Shown: in pieces, positions 35,447-47,443 of the stretch
Numbering within the stretch: position 1 is the first letter of the stretch
Layout of the letters: every line of letters begins with the position of its first letter
From: Erythroxylum novogranatense
Taxonomy: Eukaryota; Streptophyta; Magnoliopsida; Malpighiales; Erythroxylaceae
Length of the DNA stretch: 64,000 bases
Direction of reading: 5' to 3'
Assembly: GCA_029891385.1 (NCBI GenBank)
Contig: CM057233.1
Location: forward strand, 49,492,063 to 49,556,062
Position numbers and translations under genes: made by a program
Notes under the pieces: generated by a model
What the model saw: the letters and a program-made list of their open reading frames with translations, nothing else
Database searches by the model: none
Told to the model about the DNA's origin: nothing

Positions 35447-36134
35447 AAGCCAATCGCCTTAGTATCTAATACTATAAGCGAGTACATGAGAATCACAATT
35501 CTCCGTGACAATGGCCTTGTCAACGGATCGGCAACACTTTGCTCGTGGAATTCTCTCTATCGTGACATCATCTCGACGGATGATTTCAATCGATGGAATC
35601 GGCGAGTACGTATCCGGATCAATGATGAGACCTTGATTCCTTTCCTCACAAGACTAGCCCCATTGTATCACAATACAATCCTATGGGCTCATCACGCCTA
35701 GGAACCACATCAAGTTCAAGAATGAACTTCGATCCAAATCGCTTCCTCTGCGATCTCACGCGGCAATGTACTCTGCCTCGGTTGTTGAATCGGCAGTTGT
35801 CTCCGTCTGAACTCTTTCCAATCGACCGCGCTATTCGAGTGAATGTATATAACCCGATTGTGATTCGTAATCATCCTATCGATTAAACATTAGCATCTGA
35901 TGCCGCCACTGAGATTTCCATCTCCATAACTCAAGAAAACATCCTTAGTTCTTCGCAAGACTTAAGGATATTCTCGACACCGCTAGTGACCCTCACCAGA
36001 TCCGATTAGTATCTGCTCATAACACTTGACCATATGATACATCGGGTCTCATACATAGTAATGCGTATATAATAGATCCTATGCAGATGCATTTGGGATC
36101 ATTCTCACGCGCATTCTCGATGGATTGCTTCATG

Positions 36135-36620
36135 CTAAACTTCTTTAGCATTTTGTCCATCTTGTCTATGTACGTTGATGGTGAAAGACCAAGCAACCTT
36201 TGATTTATCTCTATAAATCTTTATTGCTTTACCAAGGTCTTTCATGGCAAATTGTTTAGACAACCAAATCTTTACAAATTGTAGCATAGAGACATCGTTT
36301 CCCAGTAACAATATGTCATCTACATATAACACAAGGAATACGATTGCATTCCCATGAACTTTCTTGTACACACAATATTCATCCGAATTTTGTGAGAAAC
36401 CAAACTTTTTGATTGTCTCATCAAAACGGATATTCCAACTCCCGGATGCTTGCTTCAATCCATACATGGATTTCTGAAGCTTGCATACCTTTTCGCCATC
36501 ATAAGAGGTGAAGCCCTCAGGTTGTGTCACGTACACATCCTCGGAAAGATTTCCTCTCAGGAGATCTGTCTTCACATCCACTTGCCATATCTCATACTCA
36601 TAATGAGAGGCAATGGCTAG
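36135..36620 (-). pseudogene. Copia reverse transcriptase fragment
   Basis: Encodes the copia RT core: MDVKTDLLRGNLSEDVYVTQ, CKLQKSMYGLKQASG, then the active-site motif YVDDILLLGND. The longest open piece is 148 residues; a full copia RT region is much longer. RNase H would lie at 35447-36130 and is eroded. Confidence 0.92.
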
Positions 36621-37011
36621 AGTATCCTAATGGATTTAAGCATTGCTACTTAATCAAGGTCTCGTCATAGTCAACTCCTTATCGCGACGAAACCCTTGGC
36701 CATAAGCCTTACTTTATAGGTAATCGATTACCATCCATGTTGATTTTCATTTTAAAACCCTTTGCACCACGTGGGTTTTATTCCTTTAGGTGCAACGACC
36801 AAAGTCCATACTTGGTTTTCATACATGGAATCCATTTGATTTCATGGCATGGAGCCATTTGTCGACTCAACTCTTCGAACGCCTTCATAGGTAGCGAGCT
36901 CATCAAATTCTATGAGCAATACGTCATTCTGCTCACTCACGAAATCCACATTTAAGGAGCAAGTCGTATCCTACTAAACCTACGAACTTTCTTGCGTAGT
37001 AGAAGGTTGAA

Positions 37012-37600
37012 TCACATTTCATCATCAGATAAGTCACGCCAGTTCGAGCAATTGATCAGGTTTGTTCGAGCATCTTGAACTTCTCCAAGTTCAACTTTGC
37101 TCCCACTGTCTTCTTGTAAAAGAAACTCTTTCTCTAAGAAAACAACATGCTTTGGAACAAACAACTTTTGTTCCTCAGCAAGGTAGAATTGATATCCCAT
37201 GATATCATACGAACAAACACTTGTCGGCTCTTGCATCAAATGTATTTGACTGTGTCCGCTTCACATAAGCAGGACAACCCCAAACTTTCAAATAAGAAAG
37301 ATAAGGCTTTCTGTTAGTCCACATCTAATATGGAGTAAAATCAAATGTCTTTGATGGAACTCTGTTTAACAAGTAAACAGTTGTTTCGAGTGCGTACCCC
37401 AAAACCTGTGCAAAACCTATCCTTAATCGCACCATGTCTAACAAGGTTCGATTTCTCCTTTCAGCCACACCATTATGCTGCGGCGTAAAAGGTGGAGTTC
37501 ATTGAGATAAAATCCCATTATCTCTGAGATAATCCAAAACTTGTTGGTTTAAGTATTTCCCACCACGATCCGATCGCAATGGCTTAATACTTTTACCAAG
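37012..37600 (-). pseudogene. Copia integrase C-terminal and core fragment
   Basis: The minus strand shows LRSDRGGKYLNQQVLDYLRD and, after a TGA, PQHNGVAERRNR, the integrase D-(35)-E region, followed downstream by MGYQFYLAEEQKLFVPKHVV, typical of the copia integrase/RT linker. The catalytic pieces are present but separated by stops. Confidence 0.9.
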
Positions 37601-37859
37601 TTGGTTTTCTACTTCATTTCTGAATTATTTGAACTTTTCAAATGTTTGATTTGTATCTCATCGATATCAGTACCGATATCGAGAACACTCAATGATAAAG
37701 GCAATGAAGTAAAACAACCATTTCGCATGGATGGACATCGGACCACATACATCTCAATGTATCGTCTAATACTCCAATCACTGCTCACCCTTTCCTCGAG
37801 GGTAACTTAGTCATCTTGCCTAATAAACAAGATTCACATGTGTCATATGATTCATAATC

Positions 37860-38330
37860 AAATGACCCTAAACATCCACTTTTGGAGCTTAGCGATGTGT
37901 CTCTCATTTATATGGCCAAGTCGACAATGCCATAAGTAAGTTGATGTTCAATTATCTCGATTATGTCTTTTCGCGTCATTGACATCATGACCGGATGTGT
38001 CATATCTAATATGTCAATTCTATTGCATAATGTACCAGCACCATAGAGCATTCCATTTGAACTAATAGAACAACCATTGCTTCCAAAAGTCTAATGGAAA
38101 CCAAATTTCTATCTAAACAAGAAACATACAATATGTTCTTTGTTAAAACAGTACAAAAGACAATCATCCAACTTGAATACAAGCTCACTGGGAATAACAA
38201 GACATAAGTGTCTATGGTCAATGTAGCAACACTTGCTTCATTACCTACACGAAGGTCAAGTTCTCCTTTACGAGCTTTCTCGCTTCTGAGGCCCCGCATA
38301 ACATTGCATATATGTGAGCTTGTTCACAAC
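37860..38330 (-). pseudogene. Copia GAG-pre-integrase region
   Basis: The minus strand encodes GHINERHIAKLQKWMFRVI (zinc-binding pre-integrase text) and, upstream, NILYVSCLDRNLVSIRLLE, the normal lead into it. Frames are discontinuous. Confidence 0.8.
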
Positions 38331-38869
38331 CGTATCTAATACACATATGTTGTGATCGTAAACAGTGTTAACCTCAATGACAAACATTAATGAAGCGGTG
38401 AGGCATCTTATGTCTTCTTCGCTTCAAGGACTCAGATAGACTTTACTGCTTTGCCTCCAGGTGGCCGGTCTTGCCACAGGGAAGCAAATTCCTTTGGGGT
38501 AGACATTTTGGTTTTTCTTTTGGTCGCACTTCCTACTTCTCGATCTCTATCGAAACATCAACAACAAGTGGATAAGGAAGTGGAACATCTAGACAAAGTC
38601 CAGTTCCTCAAATCGAGAACAATTCTCGATTTTTCAGCCTATCGAGAAAATTAAGTCCGTAAGAGTGAGCGAAAATCACATTTGAAAAAACGCCTTCACC
38701 AATCTAAACGCGATAGAGAGAAGGAATGTTTGAATAGAAATGCCTGCATGATCATAAGGACTTGCATGACATGCATATGGCTCCCACTAGTTTCTATGAA
38801 TTCATAACCCTCTTTACGAATCCAAAGAAATTATGACAGAATGTCCTAGTGAGTCGATATCCGACATTG

Positions 38870-39290
38870 CTAAGAATGACCTTGAGTTTGCCCAACAAGC
38901 CACTTCTTAGGTCAATCGGTAGGTATCAGTCATACCAATTGCATCATCGATAACCGACTTTGAGAATGACCTTGGGTTTGCCCAACAAGCCACCTTAAGT
39001 CTCGGGAGGTATCAGCCATACCAATTACATCTCAGACACAACTATCGCCCAGTGCTATCAACTGTTGATGTATGCACAAACATTGGGTTATCAACACTTG
39101 ATGCGCATACATCTAATGTACACTACCCAACTTCGCCTCTGTCCACGTTGACCTTGAGTTTGCTCAACAAATCAACGCTTCTAGGAAAACCGACCCATTA
39201 ATCCAAAATCTCATTTTCATGGTTCGAACATATTCGTATAGAGCGAGCTTGAGTTTGCCCAACAACCCAACTCTATAAGAACTCTGGTTC
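38870..39290. repeat. Dispersed repeat cttgagtttgcccaacaagc in the copia interior
   Basis: Four copies or variants of about 20 bp at intervals of 70-130 bp, with a linked phrase ggtaggtatcagtcatacca also repeated. No protein reading explains them. Confidence 0.75.
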
Positions 39291-39468
39291 TTACCATATT
39301 AATGGAAGGCGTAAGTTTTCATATTCCGAGGAGGGATTTCAGGTCTCATCTTCTTCTTCTCCAAACCGTAGGATTATAGTCATCGTGACTATATGGAATA
39401 ATTTAGGTTTCATCAATCGCATTGAATCTCTCCTTATAATCATCCATCATCCCACCCACGCATGTAAT

Positions 39469-39700
39469 AAGTCGAGTTACATGAGAATGTAAGTCGCCTT
39501 ATGCTCCTGTGCTCCATCAAGTCGCCTTGTATCCTACAAGTCGACTTACGCATCTGGTCCTGTATAAGTCGACTTGTTCTGATGTGCAAGTCGACTTATA
39601 CAACTTATGCAAGTCGACTTATTCTCGCTTTCATTGCACGATAAGTCGACTTATTTCTCTTACAAGTCGACTTATCTTGGCATGTGCAAATCGACTTACA
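39469..39700. repeat. AAGTCGACTT word array in the copia interior
   Basis: About ten copies of AAGTCGACTT or one-base variants (aagtcgccttg, aaatcgactt) with spacers of 10-25 bp, in the 5' half of the internal region (gag side). A second array of the word used by this element's LTRs. Confidence 0.9.
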
Positions 39701-40800
39701 CTAGAATTGCTAACAAATCGGCTAATTTCTCAATCCATGCATTTCCAATTCACAATACCAATATACTAAGTATATTTTCCTTTATATTGATGTGCTAATG
39801 AAACATTTTCATTGTATCATGCTTGCCATATAGTCATACTATACATGAAAATCTTGAAACAAATTAATCCACTATTAATCACTTAGAATTCCACATAATT
39901 CAAAAACATCAAATAATCACCCTAAGCATCTCTAGTTAGTCTACACACTATCAAAACTACTTCGGCACTTGTCACAAAAATTTGTGACGGCCAAAACAAT
40001 CAAGACAACGAAATATACTAACGAGACACTAATGTGACCTATTTGATATCCGAAAATTATCAGAAAACTAATTTCAAGAAATTCAGTTTGGAAAGCATAC
40101 CACATCAAGATAACACATTTTCAATCACATTAAAAATGGTCCAAGGCATTGGAACTGAAAAATGCACATTCAATTATGCCAAGCAAAACAGTCCTAGCAA
40201 GTTTCACAAAACTGCCAAGTTCTGTACATTTCTCGAAATAATCATTGAAAAAATTTCAATAAATTCTGAGAAAATTACATAGGTTACTACATGTTCAGAA
40301 AATGCTTCATGAATTTTTTCAGGATTTATAGCCATCAAAAACTCAGTCAACCTAAGCAACAAAACCGATTCAAAATCTGTGTTCGAACACAACACAGCAA
40401 TTCCCAACAGCATAGAATAAATTCGAAAATAAATAGTTAATCACCTTGAAAACAATTTTCCATCCACAGAGACATTCACAAACATCTTAGGGACGTTTCG
40501 GTGAAAACCAATCCGAAAAACAATTTTTCTACAATTTATGCCCGAATTTATACTCATGCCTGTTCGCAGAATGTTTCAAAAAATAGCATCTGGAACCTTA
40601 GGGAAACAATTAGCAAAACTATATCAAATCAAATTGATAAATTCTCATCTTTCACAGACATATTCTATAACATGTTATGAACAAATCTGGGTAGAAAAAT
40701 TTTGAAAAACATATCTCTATATAGAATCGAAATTCAAACAGGTCAGATGCATCAGCTACAAACTCAAATAGGAATTCTGACCTAGCTAGGGTTTTAGCTT
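39701..40800 (-). mobile_element. Copia 5' leader and gag region, eroded
   Basis: No open gag frame could be recognised; only short frames occur. The position between PBS and integrase region implies gag. Confidence 0.5.
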
Positions 40801-40816
40801 CATACACGACACAAGT

Positions 40817-40829
40817 GGCTTTGATACCA
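40817..40829 (-). promoter_or_regulatory. Copia primer-binding site, initiator-Met tRNA type
   Basis: Directly inside the 5' LTR the minus strand reads TGGTATCAAAGCC, one mismatch from the initiator-Met complement. Confidence 0.8.
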
Positions 40830-40830
40830 C

Positions 40831-42776
40831 TGTAGGAAAATCCCGGGATGTACATCACATGTACAAGGTGCGGAAAACAAAAATTTTTGTCACCGGGACC
40901 TTCCCGAAGGCCAGGATCTATGTGTCGGTATGAAGACTCAAACCTGAATAGCCAATAGAGACTATCTCTAAAGGTATCCACGCAGAGATCGAAAACCTAA
41001 CCGGACAAACCCTTTGACCGGGAATAGCTAGAACAGATTAAAGGCTGCTAGACCCTACCTCTGTCCTTGGAGAGCTTGGAGCACGATGGAGAGGAGCTTT
41101 GGAGGAAAGAAGATCTTGACTATCGATGAAGATGAATGAAGATGATCGTGAGAGAAGAGATTAAAACCCTTTATTCTTCAAACTCTTGACACCGACCATC
41201 CTCTCTTTTCTTTTATATCACCGTAAGCCATGTGTCTTTTACAATTAAAAGACTCATTAATTGCTTAGATGACTAGCCTTTCCACGTTAGTCTCATATAT
41301 ATATATATATAAAAAGACAAGATGATAAGGCATTCTCCTCTCCTTCCACGTAATGCATATATATATATATATATATTAATTAATTAATTTTTAATTAATT
41401 AATTATATATATATATATAAATAAATGCTGAAGTGGTCCAACACACTGGGTTGGTCCTACTGCCTCACAAGGTCCCGTAGATGGGAAAACCCCTAAACCT
41501 TTTTTCAAAGAAAATCGATGTCGCGATCTCATCGGGACATATCTCGATCTCATCGGGATCCATTTAATCCGATTGCTCTCCATAATTAGAACTCAGTCCA
41601 ATACTATTTTACGGATTCTCTGAAACACTCTTATGCGTGTGACCCTTTAGGTTCCCGGTTATATTGGCCACTTAGATTAACAATTAATCTGAGCAAGTCA
41701 TGAGCGGCGTCTAGCAACACATCATGACCCCCAATTGATCGGAAAGTAATTGGTTTGATGAATTCATCACGAACCAGATCACGAACCCTTCCATGACAAT
41801 TACTGGTGCAATTCGTCCTTTCACCATCCTATACCCCACTTGGTTCTAAGTATGGTCAAAGTGTCAACTCTCACTAGACCGAGTCTAGCCAGTGATATTA
41901 GTTCTGCTCAGGACTCATTACTTTATATGTCCATGAAGACACTCTTCATGACATAGTTATGCTTCGGCCGAAGACTTCAAGTAATGGTCCTCCTGACAAG
42001 AGGCCAGGGTATCTCTTCTGCTATTTCAGAAGTGGTGAATCCTTTATTGGCTACTCAATTACCTTCGAATACCTCAAGCTGTACCCAATCACCACCCCAT
42101 GAGCGACCTCCGAAGGCAACAAGGAATGGAGTCAAAGCACAGAATCAGTATCCAAGATATCCTTGAGTACCTCAAGTCTAAGGATACTTGCACCATTGCT
42201 ATGATGAGATTATCACTAACAATTAAATAGGATATCCATGTGATGATCTCATGGCAGGTCATCCAATGTACTTACTACCCTTAGTAAGCATCCACATGTC
42301 AAATCTAAATATCTCAATATTTACAGGTTCTGAGATCCACTGCTTGATCCAATCAAGGAATATGACATGTGCTAGTCTATCCGGATTAACGATGTCCAAT
42401 CTCATTAATCCTATGACTAGGGATAATTTAGATATTGACATAATTGCACATGATAGGAATCTCAGTAGTATGATCGCATCATAATTTCCTTCATGCTATG
42501 TCATATATCATGGACTTCATTAATTCGATTAAAGATCCATATCAATTCATAAACGATGTTCATGAACATCAAATTAATGAAATATGCCTTTCTTTATTTA
42601 TTCACAAAGTCTGCACACGACTTTGAATAAAACGCGCTAAAGGGGATTACCTTTAGGGCACAATATAAACAGTACCGTCCTTGCATAAGTCGACTTACCC
42701 CATGTACAAGTCGACTTATCGGTACTGAATACGTGTAAGTCGACTTACACCATGTACAAGTCGACTTGCACTTACA
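40831..42776 (-). repeat. 5' LTR of the copia element
   Basis: 1946 bp. Same structure as the 3' LTR, with the word array at 42687-42767 and AT microsatellites (41290-41420). Differences from the 3' LTR are mainly clustered small indels. Confidence 0.93.
42687..42767. repeat. AAGTCGACTT word array in the copia 5' LTR
   Basis: Four copies, the counterpart of 35341-35420. Confidence 0.9.
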
Positions 42777-44284
42777 GGTATAAGTGTCAATAATTTGTAG
42801 TTCTGCCCCTGAATCCAGTGGAAAACTTATCAAGAATAGAACCATGCAACAGTACCTGGTCATATAGAAGGCTAGCCTTGTCAAATCTTTTTTCTAGCTT
42901 CCTGCCATAAGACAAATTAAAAGGACCATCTCTGAGGTGGGGGTATACTAAAATGTGCAGAAGCATGAGAAACACATTCTTCATAGACCTTTAAAGTGGA
43001 AAATTGATTAACATACAATTATCATCTTATAGTAAAACATGGGTAAAATAAACAGTAGGTTCCATATGCGAGAAGAAATAGCAATTCTCGATGCCTTGAC
43101 CTCAAGCAAGTCAATGTTGGTAAACTGTAGCAATCTGTCATTTAATATGTGCTCAACTTGAAACCAATTTAGAAAGGAATGGCATATGTCGAATAACAAA
43201 GAAAAAGGAATGTTGTATTTGTTAATAGAGTGAACTAATGAGCTAACAAGTCTTAGACTCCAAACGCAGAATCAAACCCTACCCACAAAGGAGAGTTGTA
43301 TATCCAAACTATTTCATCCCAAGTCAATCCTTTGGTTACGAAATAAACATGCTATTCTCCTAACTAGTAACTGAAGTTTACCCAAAATCATATAGTATCT
43401 TGTGGTGGAATTCATACATATATGCCATAGAACCTATGTTCCCATTCTTATGATCAAAGAATAAAATAAATCCATGGTTTGCTATTTATCAGAATTGTTA
43501 CCTGGGAACGAAGCACTTCCTTGTATGTTCCAATTTCCCTCAAAGCTATAGTAAATTTTGTCATGACAGGACCTAAAGAAATATACACCAAATCAACTAG
43601 CTTAACAAGCGTATAGTTTCTTTGCAAAAATGTCTCTGAAAATTAAACTTAGCTTCAAATTGAATAGAATAATACACCAAGTAGTAATAGTATCAATTTG
43701 AAAGTTCACAGAAACTATAGTAGAAGGTAGTAAACATCAAGCAGCCACAAGATATATCAATTTACCTCCAAAAGCCACACTAATAGGGTCATTGTGCGCT
43801 TCACCAAAAGTTTCTAGAGCACTAGCAAAGGCAATATCCCCATCATATCCTTTGCCAAGGCCCTCACTGCAGATGGATGAAAGACATGAATACAAATTAC
43901 TTATCAGAGATCACCAGAGCATGATTAAGAAAATCTTTTAATTGCATGATGAACAATACGAGAAAGCACAACACAAGAATTAAAAATTCAAACTGCAACA
44001 TTGGAAATTTTCTGTTCATAATATCAAGTAAAAATCAAAGGAATAATGCAGGCAATTGAATTTCAAACTGAACTTACACGCTCCCGAAAGGAAAAGGAAA
44101 AAAAGGAAGAGAAAAGATGAATATAAACAATTCTTATAGGTGTTCTCAAAATTGCAAACGAACGAAGCATCAATAGCTATAAACATGGAATTAGCCTCTA
44201 TGATAGAGTCAAACGGGCATATGTGTATTTTTGGCATCCTTTATAGAACTTTAAACTTCTCTCGCGTAGCGATTTAGCACTTTC

Positions 44285-44590
44285 CTCCAAGGTTTGTATC
44301 TGTTATACCATCGAAGAAAATATCAAAATGATCATTGCTGTGAACCATCCAAAAAAATTAACTCCATGAATTCTGACTTGTAATGAAAACACTGGGACAA
44401 GGCTTAAAGGTGCAAAGGACAGAGCGAAAGTGCACAACAATGTGAAGAAAAGACATAAATTAAAGAATACCGACAATATCAATAGTATGTAAAGGATGTA
44501 GCATAGTCCCATAATGAGGAATATAACAAAAAATGACATTGTTACTACGGCCAAGCTCAAGGAATCCAAAGTACCCCTATTGGGAAACTA
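44285..44590 (-). repeat. Inverted duplicate of 17904-18160 (AGD intron 1 sequence)
   Basis: 44470-44285 read on the minus strand matches 17904-18106, and 44590-44538 matches 18107-18160, each with scattered substitutions. The two blocks occur in opposite order in the two places. Confidence 0.85.
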
Positions 44591-45149
44591 ATCACCAAAC
44601 AAGAATACCCAAAAACTGAACAACCTCAAAACTTTAATCGCAAGAAGAAAACATCATAATCACGCTCTAAAACTCACGAACTCTTCCTGAATTCAGCTAC
44701 AAAATTCAAATCGATGATGTAGTTGCCGAGTAGTCGAGAAGTCGAAAGAAGTAAAAGGAGAAAGCAATTAACCTACTTGCGAAACATAGGAGAGTCATCG
44801 AGTTTAGTGAAATGCATTTTAAACACCTCGAATCTTCCACTTGTTTACTGCAAAATCTAACGACCATCACTTTACACAACAATGGTCGATTATTAAATTT
44901 TGGTTTTTGAGGCGTGTTTGTTTAAAGCAGTAGACTTTTGGAAACTATAGAAGAGTCAAGCCATCGAGGGGAAGGAAAGAATGGACGCGGGAAGCAAAAT
45001 CAAAGGAAAATCTGCTCGGCTAAAGATAAGCTGAGATGCAAACGTTTATTTAAACCAACAAAAACGTCGACGTTTTATGCTGGGACATAATAGGGCCAGT
45101 GGGACAGAAGATTTGATCCTCACTCCCGCTCCCCTCACTCTCACTCTCA

Positions 45150-45172
45150 GGCTCCGTTTGGTTGCCGTCCGC
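45150..45172 (+). repeat. Harbinger left terminal inverted repeat
   Basis: GGCTCCGTTTGGTTGCCGTC and onward pairs with 51888-51910; mismatches at positions 15, 16 and 21. Confidence 0.9.
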
Positions 45173-45419
45173 GGACGTGTGGATGGATGACAAGGACATA
45201 TAAGTTCTATCCGTGATAGTGTTTGGTTGCCATCTTTGTCCATTGGACGTTCTGTCTTCAAAGGTTTTGGACATAAATATTTGTCCAAGCCAAAACCATG
45301 GTACAGACAATGTTGTCCAAAAGACATCAATGCGAAAAGACGGATATACCCTGGTTTACTCGCCTAAACACCACCGTTTTTGTTTGGGAAATTCGGATCT
45401 CCCTCTCAGCACAGCTCTC

Positions 45420-45570
45420 TGCCTCTCCTTTCGTCTTCCCTCTCTGCGTCATATCTCTCCTTCCTTCTTCCCTGGGCTTCGCAATCTCCGCAGGTAATGC
45501 GTCATATCTCTCCTTCCGCCTCTCCTTTCGTCTTCCCTCTCTGCGTCATATCTCTCCGTCATATCTCTTT
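45420..45570 (+). repeat. Pyrimidine-rich repeat in the presumed 5' leader of the Harbinger element
   Basis: The block tctcctttcgtcttccctct plus gcgtcatatctctcc occurs twice, with partial third copies. A donor-like ccgcag/gtaatg lies between them. CT-rich text like this suits a 5' UTR, so transcription probably starts just upstream; inference. Confidence 0.5.
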
Positions 45571-46652
45571 CGTTTTTTTGTCCCAAAACGATGGGTTTCG
45601 TTTGATTCTATGAATCTCCCAAATTCGTTTTTACTTCAACAATGTAACCCATTTCGTTCGAGTGTCTCTGATGTTTGGATTTACGTTGATGCTTTGGTTT
45701 GGTTAGGTTTCGTCGACGCAGTAAACGGTTTGATTATCTTCTTTTAATCTGAAACCAATCGAATATAAGCATCGTTACCTTAAATTTTTTCCCTCCTGTT
45801 TCTGCAGTGAAGGCCTAAGGGGATTTTGACATCTTCATTTTCAACGAAATGTTGATTGTTTTCTCCGTTCATTTCTTTATTTATTGTTTTTTGTGGACTG
45901 CAATGCTTCTCCGACTGCTTGTAATGGGACTGCTCTTCCCTCTGATTTTTTTCCAATCCGATTATGCCTAAACTTTTGGGGGATTTGTTTTGTATTTACA
46001 TTAATGCGGATTATGATGCACTTCCAATTTTCTTCGCTTCAGGGCTTATTTGGACGAGGTAACTTTTGCTCTCAATTGGAGGGACAATCTGCTTGGGATT
46101 TTTGCTTGGTCAGTTATGTTATCTTGCTATGTATTGCTTGAGAAGTTATGACAGTAAATGCATCCTTTCAGCTCCATGATAAATGTGTTAATTTTCCCCA
46201 GACTAGTGTGCATTTGTATATATGTCTTAATTGACTTGACAATCATATTGACAATCAGTTGTAACCTTCTTGTATGAAACCTAGTTGACAATCAGTTGTA
46301 ACCTTCAAAGATAGGCTAACAATCTTTAATGTCCAAGTACTGAAAAGGAGGTTGCTCATGCTTAAAACCTATTATGAAGGAAATGATTAATATTATTGAT
46401 CACAACTTTATACCATTTATATATGTACTGTGAATCTACACTTATTGGTTTATACTTAATGCTTCTATGTAGAAGTTGTGTAGAAGTCCACTGTGAAATA
46501 CAAACCATTGGGTTGATCAACTATATATCTTAATTGCACTTGAGTCAACTAATCAATGAGCTAAAATTCCCAATTATAGGGTCTGTTTCTTGCATTATTT
46601 CTACAAAACTCTTCTTCCATTCAGGAGCTTGAAAGTGCAGGACTTCATATCA

Positions 46653-46863
46653 AAGTGGTAAGTCCTTCTTTATGTTACCTTCATATTCAAATCTTCTATG
46701 TGTTTGTTGTGTAAACATAGCTGAATGTGGTAAGTTCTTAGATTTGCAATTGTTTTCAAGTGGTAAGTCCTTCTTTATGTAACCTTCATATTCACATCTT
46801 CTTTGTGTTTGTTGTGTAAACATAGCTGAATGTGGTAAGTTCTTAGATTTGCAATTGTTTTCA
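46653..46863. repeat. 105-bp tandem duplication inside the Harbinger element
   Basis: Two copies start at 46653 and 46758 (aagtggtaagtccttcttta), nearly identical. They lie in the non-coding lead, ending about 0.6 kb before the transposase ATG. Confidence 0.9.
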
Positions 46864-47443
46864 AGTGTAATGAGAATGTATCTGATAAACATAATGGATA
46901 CATAGCTGAATGTGTTGATGATATGTATGAGTAGTTAAGCTCTAGTGATCTGACAAAGATATGAATTTACACAAGATTACAACATTTTGATTTGGGAACA
47001 AATATTTAAGGCAAAGGAGAAGCTTTCAGAAGATATTATGATCCCACAATTGCATCAGAAATTATAAGGTCATTAGGCTTTACGGATTGTAGTTAGGAAG
47101 GGTACTAATTATCCATTGTCATCGAATGATGGATAGATGAATGAATGTATTGTGTTTTGTTAAACTTAATGCTTTTCCTCTTACCAAATCCTTGGTAAGC
47201 AAGTCTTCACTTACTAGATATGACAATAAAAAAACAAGTATATAACAATATAATGGATATGAGAGTCACAATACAATATTCCAATTATATATGCGTAGGA
47301 AAACAAGTATAGAACGGAATCAATGCATTTCTACATTTTCTTTGTTACACATGTTCCTATTATATACATATGTTCAAATGTAGTCTTTGAACATTACATT
47401 GTTTTCAGTTTGCAGACAGTTTTTGTTTCCAAATTTGGAGTGA

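Larger units (their letters stand above)
33500..42776 (-). mobile_element. Full-length Ty1/copia retrotransposon, 9.28 kb, inactive
   Basis: LTRs 33500-35429 (3') and 40831-42776 (5') have TG...CA ends (TGTAAGTGCAAG / CCTACA on the minus strand), and a perfect 5-bp duplication GGTAT flanks them (33495-33499, 42777-42781). On the minus strand the order is gag region, integrase, reverse transcriptase, which is the copia order. Frames are interrupted by stops and shifts throughout, so it is not autonomous. It occupies an intron of the AGD pseudogene. Confidence 0.95.
33159..44817 (-). pseudogene. ARF GTPase-activating protein (AGD/ACAP type), N-terminal BAR half, broken and split by a copia element
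   Basis: Minus-strand exons in family order: 44817 (ATG) MHFTKLDDSPMFRK; 44299-44223 IQTLEESAKSLRERSLKFYK; 43866-43766 EGLGKGYDGDIAFAS onward; 43572-43502 PVMTKFTIALREIGTYKEV; 43157-43095 VEHILNDRLLQFTNIDLLEV; 42901-42856 RFDKASLLYDQ; 33261-33159 LSLRKGTKTDVATLLED. Together these form the membrane-bending BAR domain. Defects: donor AT after exon 2, acceptor AA before exon 5, GC donor after exon 5, a one-base A insertion in exon 6, TAA early in exon 7. The copia element lies in the intron between exons 6 and 7. PH, ArfGAP and ankyrin parts do not follow; carrier exons do. Confidence 0.9.

Noticed and set aside
44303..44569. 88-residue minus-strand frame (MDSLSLAVV...) as an AGD exon
   Set aside because: It lies in intron 1; the true exon 2 is at 44223-44299 in another frame.
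17904..45150. A single Helitron spanning the fragment region
   Set aside because: Capture is suspected, but I could not find convincing 5' TC and 3' CTRR-hairpin ends, so no element was annotated.
45298..45747. 149-residue frame at the left end of the Harbinger element
   Set aside because: Made of the pyrimidine-rich leader repeat; overlapping frames are equally open.
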